From an uncultured Clostridia bacterium (GTDB taxonomy: Bacteria; Bacillota; Clostridia; UBA1381; UBA9506), in NCBI GenBank assembly GCA_934438075.1, contig CAKSBF010000001.1, positions 434,001-498,000 on the forward strand: 64,000 nucleotides of DNA, read 5' to 3'. Below, one piece after another: positions 1-9,375 of this stretch; within the stretch, counting starts at the first letter, position 1, and every line of letters starts with the position of its first letter. Under the pieces are notes generated by a model. That model did no database searches, was not told the origin of the DNA, and was given only the letters and a program-made list of their open reading frames with translations. A program made the position numbers and the translations under genes.

Positions 1-711
1 CGCATTTGCTTCCTGTTCAAAATCGCCCCATGGAAAATCTGTTGCAAACAATATCTTTCGGCTGTCATGCAGTCTATATAAACGTTCGCGTTCCTCCTTC
101 GGCAAATAACCATACGTTACAGAAGTGTCAATGTAAATATCCTCGCCAATCAAATATTGCTCGGCTTCCTTCCACATCTCAAAACCTCCCGAATGTGCAA
201 ACACCACTTTTTCCCCTCGAAAAAGCCCCAATGTTTTTGCTGCACGCATCGGTGTGCAATGCACCGGCTCCGGCAAACCTGCATCTATTCCGGAATGAAA
301 CAGCAAAACAAAACCGCGTTTTAAAATGCCCTCATAAATTTTCTGCATCTTCGGGTCATCCACATAAAAACTCTGATAATCAGGATGCAGCTTTATTCCG
401 CGAATCCCGTTATCACTTAAAAAATCAAGCTCATATTCCCAATCGCAATCGGGATGTACGCTGCCAAAAGCAACAAACTCTTCTCTTTTATTCGTCTCAA
501 CCGCAAATAAATTTACATTTTTTGTCTGCTTTGCATTCGTCGCAATATTTTGAATCACTGCTGTACAAACACCAGCCTGCCGCATCCGCTGCAAAACGGA
601 GTTTGTATCTGCCTCGCCATTCGGCGCTATGCCGGCACGCTGCGCAAGTTCTGCCACCGCGCGTTTCGCGAGCCTGTCAGGAAACATATGTACATGAAAA
701 TCAATAACCAA
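1..711 (-). CDS. Amidohydrolase-family metal-dependent hydrolase (partial, C-terminus outside window)
   Basis: The reading frame on the minus strand is open from base 711 to the window edge, so the C-terminus is missing. It starts with the metal-binding HxH motif of TIM-barrel amidohydrolases (VIDFHVHMFPD). It continues with GIRGIKLHPDYQSF, LLFHSGID, FAHSGG and FATDFPWG, the usual metal-ligand and catalytic segments of the amidohydrolase-2/TatD-like superfamily, in order. The likely start is TTG at 711, because an in-frame stop lies just upstream and a G-rich stretch precedes it. The first ATG would cut into the HxH motif. The substrate cannot be told from sequence. It lies 68 bp downstream of the Na/Pi transporter in the same orientation. 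Confidence 0.85.
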   Translation of the reverse strand, partial: MVIDFHVHMFPDRLAKRAVAELAQRAGIAPNGEADTNSVLQRMRQAGVCTAVIQNIATNAKQTKNVNLFAVETNKREEFVAFGSVHPDCDWEYELDFLSDNGIRGIKLHPDYQSFYVDDPKMQKIYEGILKRGFVLLFHSGIDAGLPEPVHCTPMRAAKTLGLFRGEKVVFAHSGGFEMWKEAEQYLIGEDIYIDTSVTYGYLPKEERERLYRLHDSRKILFATDFPWGDFEQEANA

Positions 712-779
712 TGTGCCGCCCCCATCATTTCATTTAAAAAACATACAAAAATTAAAGGAAAAAGTGCGAAACAGCAGAT

Positions 780-2552
780 TTATTCTGCCGTCCGCACTCT
801 GTACTTTTCTTCAAACGCCCGGTACAGTTCTGTATATTCCTGCGGATTTTCCTTCTGAAAAGCCTTTGGATCCTTATGCGGGTCAAAATTCGGCTTGTCG
901 CTCATCAATTGCTCCACACTGGTTGCAATGTTGGCGCAGTGATCGGAAATACGCTCCAAATTACTCGCCATATCCAGATAAACAATAGCAGCGTCAAAGC
1001 CGCATTCCTGCCGTGCCATACGGCTCAAATGTCCCATTCTCAAATATTGTCTCATCTCATCCACTACATGCTCATAGGTTGTAATTTTATGCGATATGTT
1101 AATGTCCATCTCATCATAACAAGTTACCGCAAGCGAAAGCATCTCCTTTACAGCATCAACCATAGCGCAAAGCCCTTGACTCGCTCTGTCAGACAACACA
1201 ACACCGTCTTTATGCATATCCTTTGCAATATTAAATAAATTCAGACAACGATCTCCGATCCTTTCAATGTCAATCAGAACATGAAATAAATTAGAAGTCT
1301 TTTTGCTGTCCGCCGTATTAAGTTCTTCATCAACAATGCTCATCAGATAACGCCCGATATTTGATTCATAAGCATCAATCTTTTCTTCATTAGCACGCAG
1401 AGCCTCCTCCACGGAAAAATCATGATCCACAATGGCATTGCGGCAAAGTGAATAGTTTTCACACGCTAAAAGTGCCATATCAATGGTTGCCTTCCTTGCC
1501 TGTTCAACAGCAATCGGAGGATTCTGGAGAAAACGGCTGTCTAAAATGTTGTCTTCCTCTTCCTCTTTTTTCTCATCTTTAATCAAACGATTTGCCAGTT
1601 TAACCAAAAACTTGGTAAACGGCAGCCATGCCAACACTTCAACCAGATTAAACACCAGATGAAAGTTTGCCACACCGCTCTTACCGATTACATCATTCCA
1701 AAACGGCAGCATGCCCTTAACGGCATACAGCACAATCATAAACACAACTACTGCAATGATATTGTAAAATAAATGGATAACCGCCGCGCGCTTCGCATTT
1801 CTGTTGGCCCCCACTGCAGACAACATCGCCGTAATACAAGTACCGATATTTTGCCCCAAAATAATTGGCGCCGCCGCCGCAAAGGTAATCGTTCCCGTTG
1901 AAGTCGCCGCCTGCAAAATACCGATAGAAGCACTCGACGACTGGATAATCGCCGTTACCGCCATACCGGTCAGCAATCCCAAAATCGGATTGGTCAGCGT
2001 CTGAAACAAACGCTGAAACTGCGGCAAATCACGAAGCGGCGCAACTGCACCCTCCATCGTGCTCATACCAATAAAAATCATGGCAAAACCGCATAAAATA
2101 CTACCGATATGATTATAAGTTTTATTTTTGGAAAACATAACGAAAATGACGCCCAAACCAATCAAAATCGGAGCGAAATTTGCAGGCTTCAGCATTGCCA
2201 AATACCACGCATTGCCGCTGATATCCGAAAGACTCAAAAGCTGCGCCGTCACTGTCGTACCGACATTGGCTCCCATAATAACGCCCACTGCCTGAGACAG
2301 TTTCATAATACCGGCATTTACAAAACCGACAACCATAACCGTTGTCGCACTGGATGACTGAATCAGAGCCGTAACCAACAGACCTGCCAAAATACCTTTG
2401 CCTAATCGGTCCGTCATTCTTTCAATAATATGGCTCAGCCTGTTTCCGGCAGCCTTTTCTAGTCCATCTCCCATCAAATTCATGCCAAACAGAAACAGTC
2501 CCAAACCGCCAATTAAAGACACAAGCATTCCAACACTTTGTGTAATATCCAT
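780..2552 (-). CDS. Na+/phosphate cotransporter family protein with PhoU-like tail
   Basis: This 590-residue protein has the two-repeat membrane core of the NptA/PNaS family. The hallmark QSSSATT motif appears near residue 66 and QSSSASIG near residue 205, each in an inverted-topology repeat rich in Gly and Ala helices. Residues from about 350 to the end are soluble, helical and acidic, resembling a PhoU domain. The family moves phosphate with sodium across the cytoplasmic membrane. Its start is 30 bp after the glutamine synthetase stop on the same strand, so the two could be cotranscribed. No PHO-type operator is visible. Confidence 0.93.
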   Translation of the reverse strand: MDITQSVGMLVSLIGGLGLFLFGMNLMGDGLEKAAGNRLSHIIERMTDRLGKGILAGLLVTALIQSSSATTVMVVGFVNAGIMKLSQAVGVIMGANVGTTVTAQLLSLSDISGNAWYLAMLKPANFAPILIGLGVIFVMFSKNKTYNHIGSILCGFAMIFIGMSTMEGAVAPLRDLPQFQRLFQTLTNPILGLLTGMAVTAIIQSSSASIGILQAATSTGTITFAAAAPIILGQNIGTCITAMLSAVGANRNAKRAAVIHLFYNIIAVVVFMIVLYAVKGMLPFWNDVIGKSGVANFHLVFNLVEVLAWLPFTKFLVKLANRLIKDEKKEEEEDNILDSRFLQNPPIAVEQARKATIDMALLACENYSLCRNAIVDHDFSVEEALRANEEKIDAYESNIGRYLMSIVDEELNTADSKKTSNLFHVLIDIERIGDRCLNLFNIAKDMHKDGVVLSDRASQGLCAMVDAVKEMLSLAVTCYDEMDINISHKITTYEHVVDEMRQYLRMGHLSRMARQECGFDAAIVYLDMASNLERISDHCANIATSVEQLMSDKPNFDPHKDPKAFQKENPQEYTELYRAFEEKYRVRTAE

Positions 2553-2582
2553 TCTTTTGTCCCTCCAAAATCAGATTGCAAG

Positions 2583-4718
2583 TCAAACGCTGTATATCAA
2601 ATCGCTGTATGTAGGTATCGGCCAATATTGCTTCTCTACCAACATTTCTAAAATATCCGCATATTTTCTGACCTCACGCATCGCCGAAACAACGCCATCC
2701 CTTACAAACTCTGCCTGAGATACAAAATCGTTCTCCATGCTCTCTGCCTTCACAGTTGCCTTTTCCAACTTTTTCACGCTTTTGTTCAGTTTAGAGAGAT
2801 TTGAAGTTACACTGCAAAGAATCTCCTCATTTGTCTGTGTATCAAGAGTTAAACCGGTCGCTTTCAAATTCATAACCGTCTGCGCCACCACATCTGCATA
2901 ACGCATGCAGGCGGGAATAATCTGTTTCCTGCACATTTCAAGCATTGTGTGCGCTTCAATAATGTTAATCTTAATATATTTTTCCATTTTTATTTCATAG
3001 CGTGCCTGAAGCTCCGTTTTGGAATAAACATGATGTTTTTCAAAAATCTCAACCGACTTGTCATAAATAAATGCACGGTAAGAATCCACCGAATTGTTAA
3101 TATTGGGTAACCCACGGCTCGCTGCCTCGCGAATCCATTCCTCACCGTAACCGTTCCCGTCAAAAATTACTTTCTTGTGTTCTTTAATGATTCTGCTCAA
3201 AACTTCACTAAGCGCCGTCTTAAAGTCTTTTGCCTTTTCCAGCTCGTCAGCAATCTGGCACAGCGCTTCCGCAACAACCGTATTCAGCACCGTATTCGGA
3301 CCGGCCACCGACGCAGAAGACGGAACCATACGAAATTCAAACTTATTCCCCGTAAACGCGAAAGGCGAGGTACGGTTCCTGTCCGTCGTATCTAAAGAAA
3401 ACTCCGGCAACGTCGGCACACCAAAATCCATTTTCCCGCCGAAATTCACATCACGTTTAATGCCCTTTTCCACTTCATCCAAAACCTCGGCAAGCTCATC
3501 ACCCAAGAATACGGATATAATCGCCGGCGGAGCCTCCTGCGCACCCAAACGATAATCATTTCCGGCATTTGCCGCAGATGCACGGATCAATTCCGCATTT
3601 TCATCAATCGCTTTTATCACCGCACAGAGAAACACTAAAAACTGTGCATTTTCTCTCGGGGTTTTGCCCGGTTTAAATAAATTCTCACCGTCCGATTTAC
3701 AAAGCGACCAGTTATTATGTTTTCCCGAACCATTAATGCCCGCAAACGGCTTTTCATGCAGCAAGCAAGCCATTCCATGACGATCAGCAATCTTTTTCAT
3801 CATTTCCATCATTATCTGATTATGGTCGGTCGCTATATTCACAGTGCAGAAAATCGGTGCAAGCTCATGTTGTGCCGGCGCAACCTCATTGTGTTTGGTT
3901 TTCGCCATCACACCAACCTTCCACAGCTCATAATCAAGCTCCTTCATAAAGGCAGACACTCGTTCCTTCAGCGTGCCGAAATAGTGATCATCCATCTCCT
4001 GTGTTTTCGGCGGTTTGCATCCAAACAGCGTCCGTCCGGTAAATACCAAATCCGGACGTTTTTTAAACATCTCCTTATCAACCAAAAAATATTCCTGTTC
4101 CGGGCCGCAGCTTACCATAACACGGTTTGTATCATTGTCACCAAAAAGCCTCAGCACACGAACTGCCTGCTTAGAAACTGCCTCAACCGAGCGTAAAAGC
4201 GGCGTTTTTTTGTCCAGAGCTTCTCCGTTGTAAGAGCAAAATGCCGTAGGAATGCAGAGCGTCACACCGCTCGAATCCTGCTTTAAAAAGGCAGGTGAAG
4301 TGCAGTCCCATGCTGTATAGCCCCGTGCCTCAAATGTCGCCCGCAGACCGCCTGAGGGGAAACTGGAAGCATCTGACTCACCCTTAATCAGCTCTTTTCC
4401 GGAAAATTCCGCTATAGCCCTATCTTCACCAAACGGAACATTTAAAAAAGAATCGTGTTTTTCTGCCGTAAATCCATTCAGCGGCTGAAACCAATGCGTA
4501 TAGTGTGTCGCACCGTGTTCAATCGCCCACTCCTTCATGGCATGCGCCACAACAGCGGCAACCTCCGTCTCCAAGCGCGTCCCTTCCCGGATTGTTTTAT
4601 GTAATGCTTTGTAGGTTTCACGCGGAAGCTTTTCTTTCATTACACTGTCGTTAAAAACATGACATCCGAAAACCTCACGCAAATCTAAATGATCCAAGCA
4701 ATCGCCAACCGTTGACAT
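2583..4718 (-). CDS. glnN: Type III glutamine synthetase
   Basis: This about 711-residue protein makes glutamine from glutamate, ammonia and ATP in the cytoplasm. The length and the N-terminal VFGCHVFND segment fit GSIII and not the ~450-residue GSI. Further GSIII hallmarks are THWFQPLNG, HNEVAPAQHE, GINGSGKHNNWS and NRTSPFAFTGNKFEFRM, which hold the metal, glutamate and ATP ligands. The ATG at 4718 is preferred to one seven codons upstream because GGAAGGGTGG sits five bases before it. A TTGCAA/TATAAT promoter lies about 100 bp upstream. No glnR-type operator or glutamine riboswitch was recognised in the leader. Confidence 0.97.
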   Translation of the reverse strand: MSTVGDCLDHLDLREVFGCHVFNDSVMKEKLPRETYKALHKTIREGTRLETEVAAVVAHAMKEWAIEHGATHYTHWFQPLNGFTAEKHDSFLNVPFGEDRAIAEFSGKELIKGESDASSFPSGGLRATFEARGYTAWDCTSPAFLKQDSSGVTLCIPTAFCSYNGEALDKKTPLLRSVEAVSKQAVRVLRLFGDNDTNRVMVSCGPEQEYFLVDKEMFKKRPDLVFTGRTLFGCKPPKTQEMDDHYFGTLKERVSAFMKELDYELWKVGVMAKTKHNEVAPAQHELAPIFCTVNIATDHNQIMMEMMKKIADRHGMACLLHEKPFAGINGSGKHNNWSLCKSDGENLFKPGKTPRENAQFLVFLCAVIKAIDENAELIRASAANAGNDYRLGAQEAPPAIISVFLGDELAEVLDEVEKGIKRDVNFGGKMDFGVPTLPEFSLDTTDRNRTSPFAFTGNKFEFRMVPSSASVAGPNTVLNTVVAEALCQIADELEKAKDFKTALSEVLSRIIKEHKKVIFDGNGYGEEWIREAASRGLPNINNSVDSYRAFIYDKSVEIFEKHHVYSKTELQARYEIKMEKYIKINIIEAHTMLEMCRKQIIPACMRYADVVAQTVMNLKATGLTLDTQTNEEILCSVTSNLSKLNKSVKKLEKATVKAESMENDFVSQAEFVRDGVVSAMREVRKYADILEMLVEKQYWPIPTYSDLIYSV

Positions 4719-4818
4719 AACATCCACCCTTCCGCCCATTGGGCATAATCTTGAACATTGCTGCTATAAAGGAATGTTTTCCCGCCTTTTATTTTTTCAG
4801 CCCTATTCACCCAGTATT

Positions 4819-4848
4819 ATTATAACTGTAAACGAGTATATTTTGCAA
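4819..4848 (-). promoter_or_regulatory. Probable sigma-A promoter of glnN
   Basis: On the minus strand TTGCAA is followed after 18 bases by TATAAT. It lies about 100 bp upstream of the glnN start in an AT-rich gap that otherwise holds no gene. Confidence 0.55.
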
Positions 4849-4907
4849 TAAAAAAATGTTACAAAATTTTGGCTTTCATTCCACAAAAATTTCACAACTT
4901 GAATGTC

Positions 4908-5558
4908 TTAAATCAAATCCGCACCGGTTTCGTCATACATACGCTCTCTATGTACCTCAAAATCCTCCGTCGCAAATCCCGGGATATATAACTGCATTGC
5001 CGCCAAAACTACTTCCGGCTTCAGATTTGCATTGCTCCCCGTTGCCAATTCCATGCGCAAGGTGCGGGCATCTACCCGGTCTATACCAAAAATATCCGGT
5101 AAAATATCTGTTACCTTCAGCGAACGTTTCGTCTTTTTTTCAATCTCCACCGTTTCACGAGCTAAAAATCCATCCACCTGCTCCTCTGTCAATTCCGCAT
5201 CACAGAGTGTTATACAATACCGGGCACGGCATACCGCAGACAGCTTTTTATCTCCGGCAGCCACCGGTCTGGCCTTACAAATGGCAATACCCATCGGCAT
5301 TTTTTCGTTCAGCCGCCGTTTCATTTCCTCTGAATCTACTTCTTGATACAATTCCACATCCAAAAGCTCACATTCGCTGGTCACTCCAACCGAGAGCGGA
5401 ATCCCAATAGACATTTTCGGATGCGGGTTAAACCCCTCCGAGTACGCCAACGGCAAATCCGCACGCTTAAACACACGCGAAAACAAACGTACCAAATCCA
5501 AATGTGAAACAAATTTCGTCTCACCCGTTTTAGAAAATTCCAGTCGGTACTTAAACAT
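4908..5558 (-). CDS. TIGR03936 family radical-SAM-associated protein (DUF2344)
   Basis: This protein of about 216 residues begins MFKYRLEFSKTG and carries the family signature KFVSHLDLVRLF, then AYSEGFNPHPKMSIGIPLSVG. Members are nearly always encoded right after the TIGR03960 B12-binding radical SAM protein, as here, or are fused to it. The biochemical role is not established and I do not infer one. The ATG at 5558 has GGAGGTGG eight bases upstream and overlaps the end of the preceding gene by eight bases, suggesting translational coupling. In many Clostridia the pair is followed by ribonuclease G and ribosomal protein L21/L27 genes, which are absent here. Confidence 0.92.
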   Translation of the reverse strand: MFKYRLEFSKTGETKFVSHLDLVRLFSRVFKRADLPLAYSEGFNPHPKMSIGIPLSVGVTSECELLDVELYQEVDSEEMKRRLNEKMPMGIAICKARPVAAGDKKLSAVCRARYCITLCDAELTEEQVDGFLARETVEIEKKTKRSLKVTDILPDIFGIDRVDARTLRMELATGSNANLKPEVVLAAMQLYIPGFATEDFEVHRERMYDETGADLI

Positions 5559-7383
5559 GACAGCCACCTCCAAAAGCCTGCGACATCCCGCAGGCGCTGC
5601 ATTTTTGCCGGCAGTTCGGCGTTACCTCCGCACGTTTTGCCCGCTCGTTCTCCGCAATAAGAAACTCTTTTTTCACACCAACATCAATGTGATCCCATGG
5701 TAAAATCTCGTCATACGAGCGCTCTCTCATATTATAAAAATATGGGTCAACACCGGTGTTTTCAAAGGCACGCATCCACAAATCCCAGTCAAAAAATTCA
5801 TGCCAGCCGTCAAACTTTGCACCCAAACGCTGTGCTTCGCGCAACACTCTCCCCAACCTGCGGTCGCCGCGCGCAAACACCCCTTCCATCACAGACAGTT
5901 TCGCTTCATGCCAGTTATAATTCACCCGTTTGCTCTTTATTTCACTCTTTAAATATGCCTGTTTTTCTAAAAGTTCCGGCACATCATTTTGCCGAAACCA
6001 CTGAAACGGCGTAAATGGTTTTGGCACAAAAGAAGAGGTACTCACCGTTACTTTCAAATTTTTGTTCCGCTTCTCCTTCGGAACCTTGAAGAAAGTTTCC
6101 ACCACACTTTCTGCCAGTCGTGCAATGCCTGCCAAATCCTCCTTCGTTTCAGTCGGAAGTCCCATCATAAAATAAAGTTTCACACCGCCGTAGCCGCCGT
6201 TAAAGGCAATCTCAGCAGCATGCAGCAAATCCTCCTCCGTCACACCCTTGTTGATAACATCACGCAGCCGCTGCGTTCCCGCTTCGGGCGCAAAAGTCAA
6301 GCCGCTCTTACGCACCTTCTGTACTTTCTGCATCAGTTCCATGGAAAAATTATCCAGGCGAAGCGACGGCAAACTAAGGCTTATTTTCTTCTCTTCCGTC
6401 ATCTCCAAAAGTCCATCGGTCAGTTCCTTCAGTCTCGTGTAATCACTGGTGCTCAAACTGGAAATGGAAATCTCCTCATAACCTGTGCTCTCAATCAGTT
6501 GCTTTGCCTGCGCAAGCAGAGTTTCCGGTGACTTTTCCCGAATCGGACGGTAAACCATGCCTGCCTGACAAAAGCGGCAGCCACGGATACAGCCGCGAAA
6601 AATCTCCAGCATAATCCTGTCATGCACAATCTCCATAAAAGGTACAATAAATTTATCGGGATAACTTACCGCATCCAAATCCTCAATAATTCTTTTTTTA
6701 ATGACTTTCGGCGCATCCTCACGATTAGGCTTCATCTCGGCAATGGTTCCATCTTCGTGATAGGAAACATCATAAAAACAAGGAACATACACACCCTCAA
6801 TTTCAAGTAATCGCTCCAAGAAACGCATTCTCGGTTCTTTTGCCTTTTTCCACAGGCGATATTCCTCCATCACTTCAAGCATAACCTCTTCGCCGGCGCC
6901 CAGCATGAAGAAATCCACAAAGTCTGCCAAGGGTTCGGGATTATACGCACAAGGACCGCCGCAGCACACAAAGGGAACACCCTCTCCGCGCTCTGCCGAA
7001 TTTAAAGGAATATTTGCCAAATCCAACATATTAATAATGTTTGAATAACACATCTCATATTGCAATGTAAAGCCAATAAAATTAAAATCACCAACCGGCG
7101 ACTTGGTTTCCAGCGAAAACAGCGGTATATTCTCCTTGCGCATCTCCTCCTCCATATCCACCCATGGAGCAAACACGCGTTCACAGTAAATATCCTTTTG
7201 CTCATTCAGTAAATGATATAATATCTTAATGCCCAAATGTGACATTCCTACCTCATACACATCAGGAAAACAAAAAGCAAAACGAATCGCAACTTCGTCC
7301 AAATTTTTATGTACGCTGTTATATTCCGTTCCAATATATCTCGTCGGTTTTTGCACGCGTTTTAAAATACGGTCTAAATTCAT
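5551..7383 (-). CDS. TIGR03960 family B12-binding radical SAM protein
   Basis: This 610-residue protein has an N-terminal B12-binding-like region (PDVYEVGMSHLGIKILYHLLN). A radical SAM core follows, with the 4Fe-4S motif in FRGCIRGCRFCQAG (Cys-x3-Cys-x2-Cys). The tail is Cys-rich (NCRQKCSACGM). The family is thought to perform a radical modification of unknown target. The ATG at 7383 is chosen because AAGGAG lies seven bases upstream. The ORF extends 12 codons further but without a ribosome site. It forms a coupled pair with the downstream DUF2344 gene. Confidence 0.94.
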   Translation of the reverse strand: MNLDRILKRVQKPTRYIGTEYNSVHKNLDEVAIRFAFCFPDVYEVGMSHLGIKILYHLLNEQKDIYCERVFAPWVDMEEEMRKENIPLFSLETKSPVGDFNFIGFTLQYEMCYSNIINMLDLANIPLNSAERGEGVPFVCCGGPCAYNPEPLADFVDFFMLGAGEEVMLEVMEEYRLWKKAKEPRMRFLERLLEIEGVYVPCFYDVSYHEDGTIAEMKPNREDAPKVIKKRIIEDLDAVSYPDKFIVPFMEIVHDRIMLEIFRGCIRGCRFCQAGMVYRPIREKSPETLLAQAKQLIESTGYEEISISSLSTSDYTRLKELTDGLLEMTEEKKISLSLPSLRLDNFSMELMQKVQKVRKSGLTFAPEAGTQRLRDVINKGVTEEDLLHAAEIAFNGGYGGVKLYFMMGLPTETKEDLAGIARLAESVVETFFKVPKEKRNKNLKVTVSTSSFVPKPFTPFQWFRQNDVPELLEKQAYLKSEIKSKRVNYNWHEAKLSVMEGVFARGDRRLGRVLREAQRLGAKFDGWHEFFDWDLWMRAFENTGVDPYFYNMRERSYDEILPWDHIDVGVKKEFLIAENERAKRAEVTPNCRQKCSACGMSQAFGGGCHV

Positions 7384-7444
7384 AATAAACTCCTTTTTAT
7401 TCAATGAATGGTACATCATCGCAGGCAGACGCTCTCTGCCTGCT

Positions 7445-8194
7445 TTACTTCTTCCCGATAATCATATTCAAATACGTCAGCGAATAAAAATCACGGTCAA
7501 CATACTCCCGAACAAAGGTTTCAATATGATTTTCCAACTCCTCTGTCACCGCAGCTCCTGTCCGAAACGCAAAAGCACGTTTATCCTCACTGTATAAAAT
7601 GTAGCGCATAGCAATCAAACACGCCTCGCTCAGCGGTTTCGCCCTGTCTTGTACCGACCGGCAGTCACCGCATAGGAGACCGCCCGCCGTTGGAGAAAGA
7701 TAATCCACATGCACCACATCACCACAGCGCACACAACCCGACAAATCCGGCGCAAAACCAATGTAGCTCAAAAGTTTCAATTCATATACACACTTTACTG
7801 TCCGTAATTCCCTCTGCGAATTTGCCAAAAGATAAAAGGTATTCAGCAGCAGTGATAAAAGGCGTCTGTCAGCCAAATTTTCTTTTACGGAGTACCCTGT
7901 CAAATCTGCAATATAGGTTGCAAAAGCGAGCCTTTCAATATTCGTTGCCAAATTGTAAAAACATTCCTTTGGCTCGCACGAGCGTACACGATACATGCTT
8001 TTTCCCGATGCCAATACAAATTCACCATATGTAAACAGGGCGCAGCCGGCAGCCAGCCGGCTTTTCAGGCTCTTCACCCCATGCGCCGAAGCCTGCAGCA
8101 CACCCTTTTCAGCAGTAAAAATCGTTAATATCACATCGTTGTCGCCAACACTCGTACGCCTGAGCACCACGCCGTCGGTCTTCAAAAATTCCAT
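7445..8194 (-). CDS. recO: DNA repair protein RecO
   Basis: This 249-residue protein is the RecF-pathway mediator that helps load RecA and anneals single strands. The N-terminal OB-fold is recognisable (DGVVLRRTSVGDNDVILTIF), followed by a helical domain. A four-Cys zinc site is formed by CVRCG and CGDC near residues 150-175. The start at 8194 (MEFLKTDG) has GAGGAAGTGG upstream and removes 34 weak upstream codons. It follows the YqzL-like gene by about 20 bp and era by about 250 bp. The era-yqzL-recO order is typical of Firmicutes. Confidence 0.95.
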   Translation of the reverse strand: MEFLKTDGVVLRRTSVGDNDVILTIFTAEKGVLQASAHGVKSLKSRLAAGCALFTYGEFVLASGKSMYRVRSCEPKECFYNLATNIERLAFATYIADLTGYSVKENLADRRLLSLLLNTFYLLANSQRELRTVKCVYELKLLSYIGFAPDLSGCVRCGDVVHVDYLSPTAGGLLCGDCRSVQDRAKPLSEACLIAMRYILYSEDKRAFAFRTGAAVTEELENHIETFVREYVDRDFYSLTYLNMIIGKK

Positions 8195-8213
8195 AAGCCA
8201 CTTCCTCGCCTGC

Positions 8214-8342
8214 TTACTGCAAATCCTCTGCGGCAACCGCTGCCGCATCCTGCGGCGGTTCTGCGTTCTTATACAGCAAATACTCGCCAATTTCACCTGT
8301 CATCATAAACATTTTCCAAGCCAGTTCCTCCGGCATCTTCAT
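8214..8342 (-). CDS. YqzL-like small protein
   Basis: This is a 42-codon ORF between era and recO. It contains W-K-M-F near residue 9, then MTGEIGEYLLYK. The pattern W-x2-F-x2-TG-x-I-x2-YLL-(Y/F)-K matches the Bacillus YqzL family, which sits in the same place beside recO. The tail is Ala/Glu-rich and unconserved. The ribosome site is GGCGGG. Because it abuts the first ATG, the ATG at codon 3 may be the real start. Function is unknown. Confidence 0.75.
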   Translation of the reverse strand: MKMPEELAWKMFMMTGEIGEYLLYKNAEPPQDAAAVAAEDLQ

Positions 8343-8443
8343 CCCGCCTTCACAAAATTATTCCCTCTGTTAATCTTAGTTTGCAGGATTTCCTTTAGAA
8401 TATACCCGGAAAATTTCTCTAGCTTCTGGCATATTTTACAAAT

Positions 8444-9337
8444 TTATTCTCTCGTGTCATAGCCAAAATTACGAATCAAACTGTCACGGTTTCTCCAGTC
8501 CTCTTTCACCTTGACCCAGGTTTCCAGAAAGACTTTTTTGCCAAGCATTTTTTCCATATCCTCTCGGGCCAGCCGCCCTATTTTCTTCAGCATCTCACCA
8601 TTTTTCCCGATTAATATACCCTTGTGGCTTGCTTTTTCACAAAAAATAGTTGCTCTGATTTCACACACACTTCCGCTATCCTTCATCTGCGAAATCTCAA
8701 TGGCAATCCCGTGCGGAATCTCCTTGTCTAAGTTACGCAAAATCTTCTCGCGAATAATTTCAGCGGCAAGCTGCCGTTCTGGCTGGTCTGTTACCATATC
8801 CTCCGGATAAAACATCGGTCCCTCCGGTATCAGCGCAAACAGCTCCTTGCGCAGCAAATCCACACCGTCATTTTTCATTGCGGAAATCGGTACAACCGCC
8901 TGAAATGAAAATTTTTCCGTATATTTTGTAATAATGGAAAGCAGTTGTTCCCGCTTCACCTTATCAATTTTATTAATGACTAAAATCACGGGACAGGAAC
9001 ACTTTTCCAAATCTTTTAAAATCTTTTCTTCAGTTCGTCCCACATTATCAATCGGTTCTACCAAAAACAACACAGCATCCACATCACGCATCGCCGTCTG
9101 AGCAGATTTCACCATAAATTCGCCCAGTTTAGTCGACGGTGCATGAATCCCCGGCGTATCGGTAAATACAATCTGAATATTCTCCTCCGTCAATATCCCC
9201 AAAACGTTATTTCTGGTTGTCTGCGGTTTGCTGGAGATAATTGCAATCTTTTCGCCAACCAGACGATTCAAAAGAGTTGATTTTCCAACATTTGGTCTGC
9301 CTATCAAACTCACGAAACCCGATTTAAAATGTTCCAT
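8444..9337 (-). CDS. era: GTPase Era
   Basis: This 297-residue Ras-like GTPase binds the 3' end of 16S rRNA and assists 30S maturation. The P-loop GRPNVGKST is at residues 13-21, G3 is DTPGIH, G4 is NKIDK, and a C-terminal KH domain contains GKNGEMLKKIG. The ATG at 9337 has AAGGAG seven bases upstream. The ORF runs ten codons further, but without a ribosome site. Length and domain order are standard for the family. Confidence 0.97.
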   Translation of the reverse strand: MEHFKSGFVSLIGRPNVGKSTLLNRLVGEKIAIISSKPQTTRNNVLGILTEENIQIVFTDTPGIHAPSTKLGEFMVKSAQTAMRDVDAVLFLVEPIDNVGRTEEKILKDLEKCSCPVILVINKIDKVKREQLLSIITKYTEKFSFQAVVPISAMKNDGVDLLRKELFALIPEGPMFYPEDMVTDQPERQLAAEIIREKILRNLDKEIPHGIAIEISQMKDSGSVCEIRATIFCEKASHKGILIGKNGEMLKKIGRLAREDMEKMLGKKVFLETWVKVKEDWRNRDSLIRNFGYDTRE

Positions 9338-9375
9338 CTGTTTCTCCTTCTGTCTCTCATTTTTCAAATCATTTC

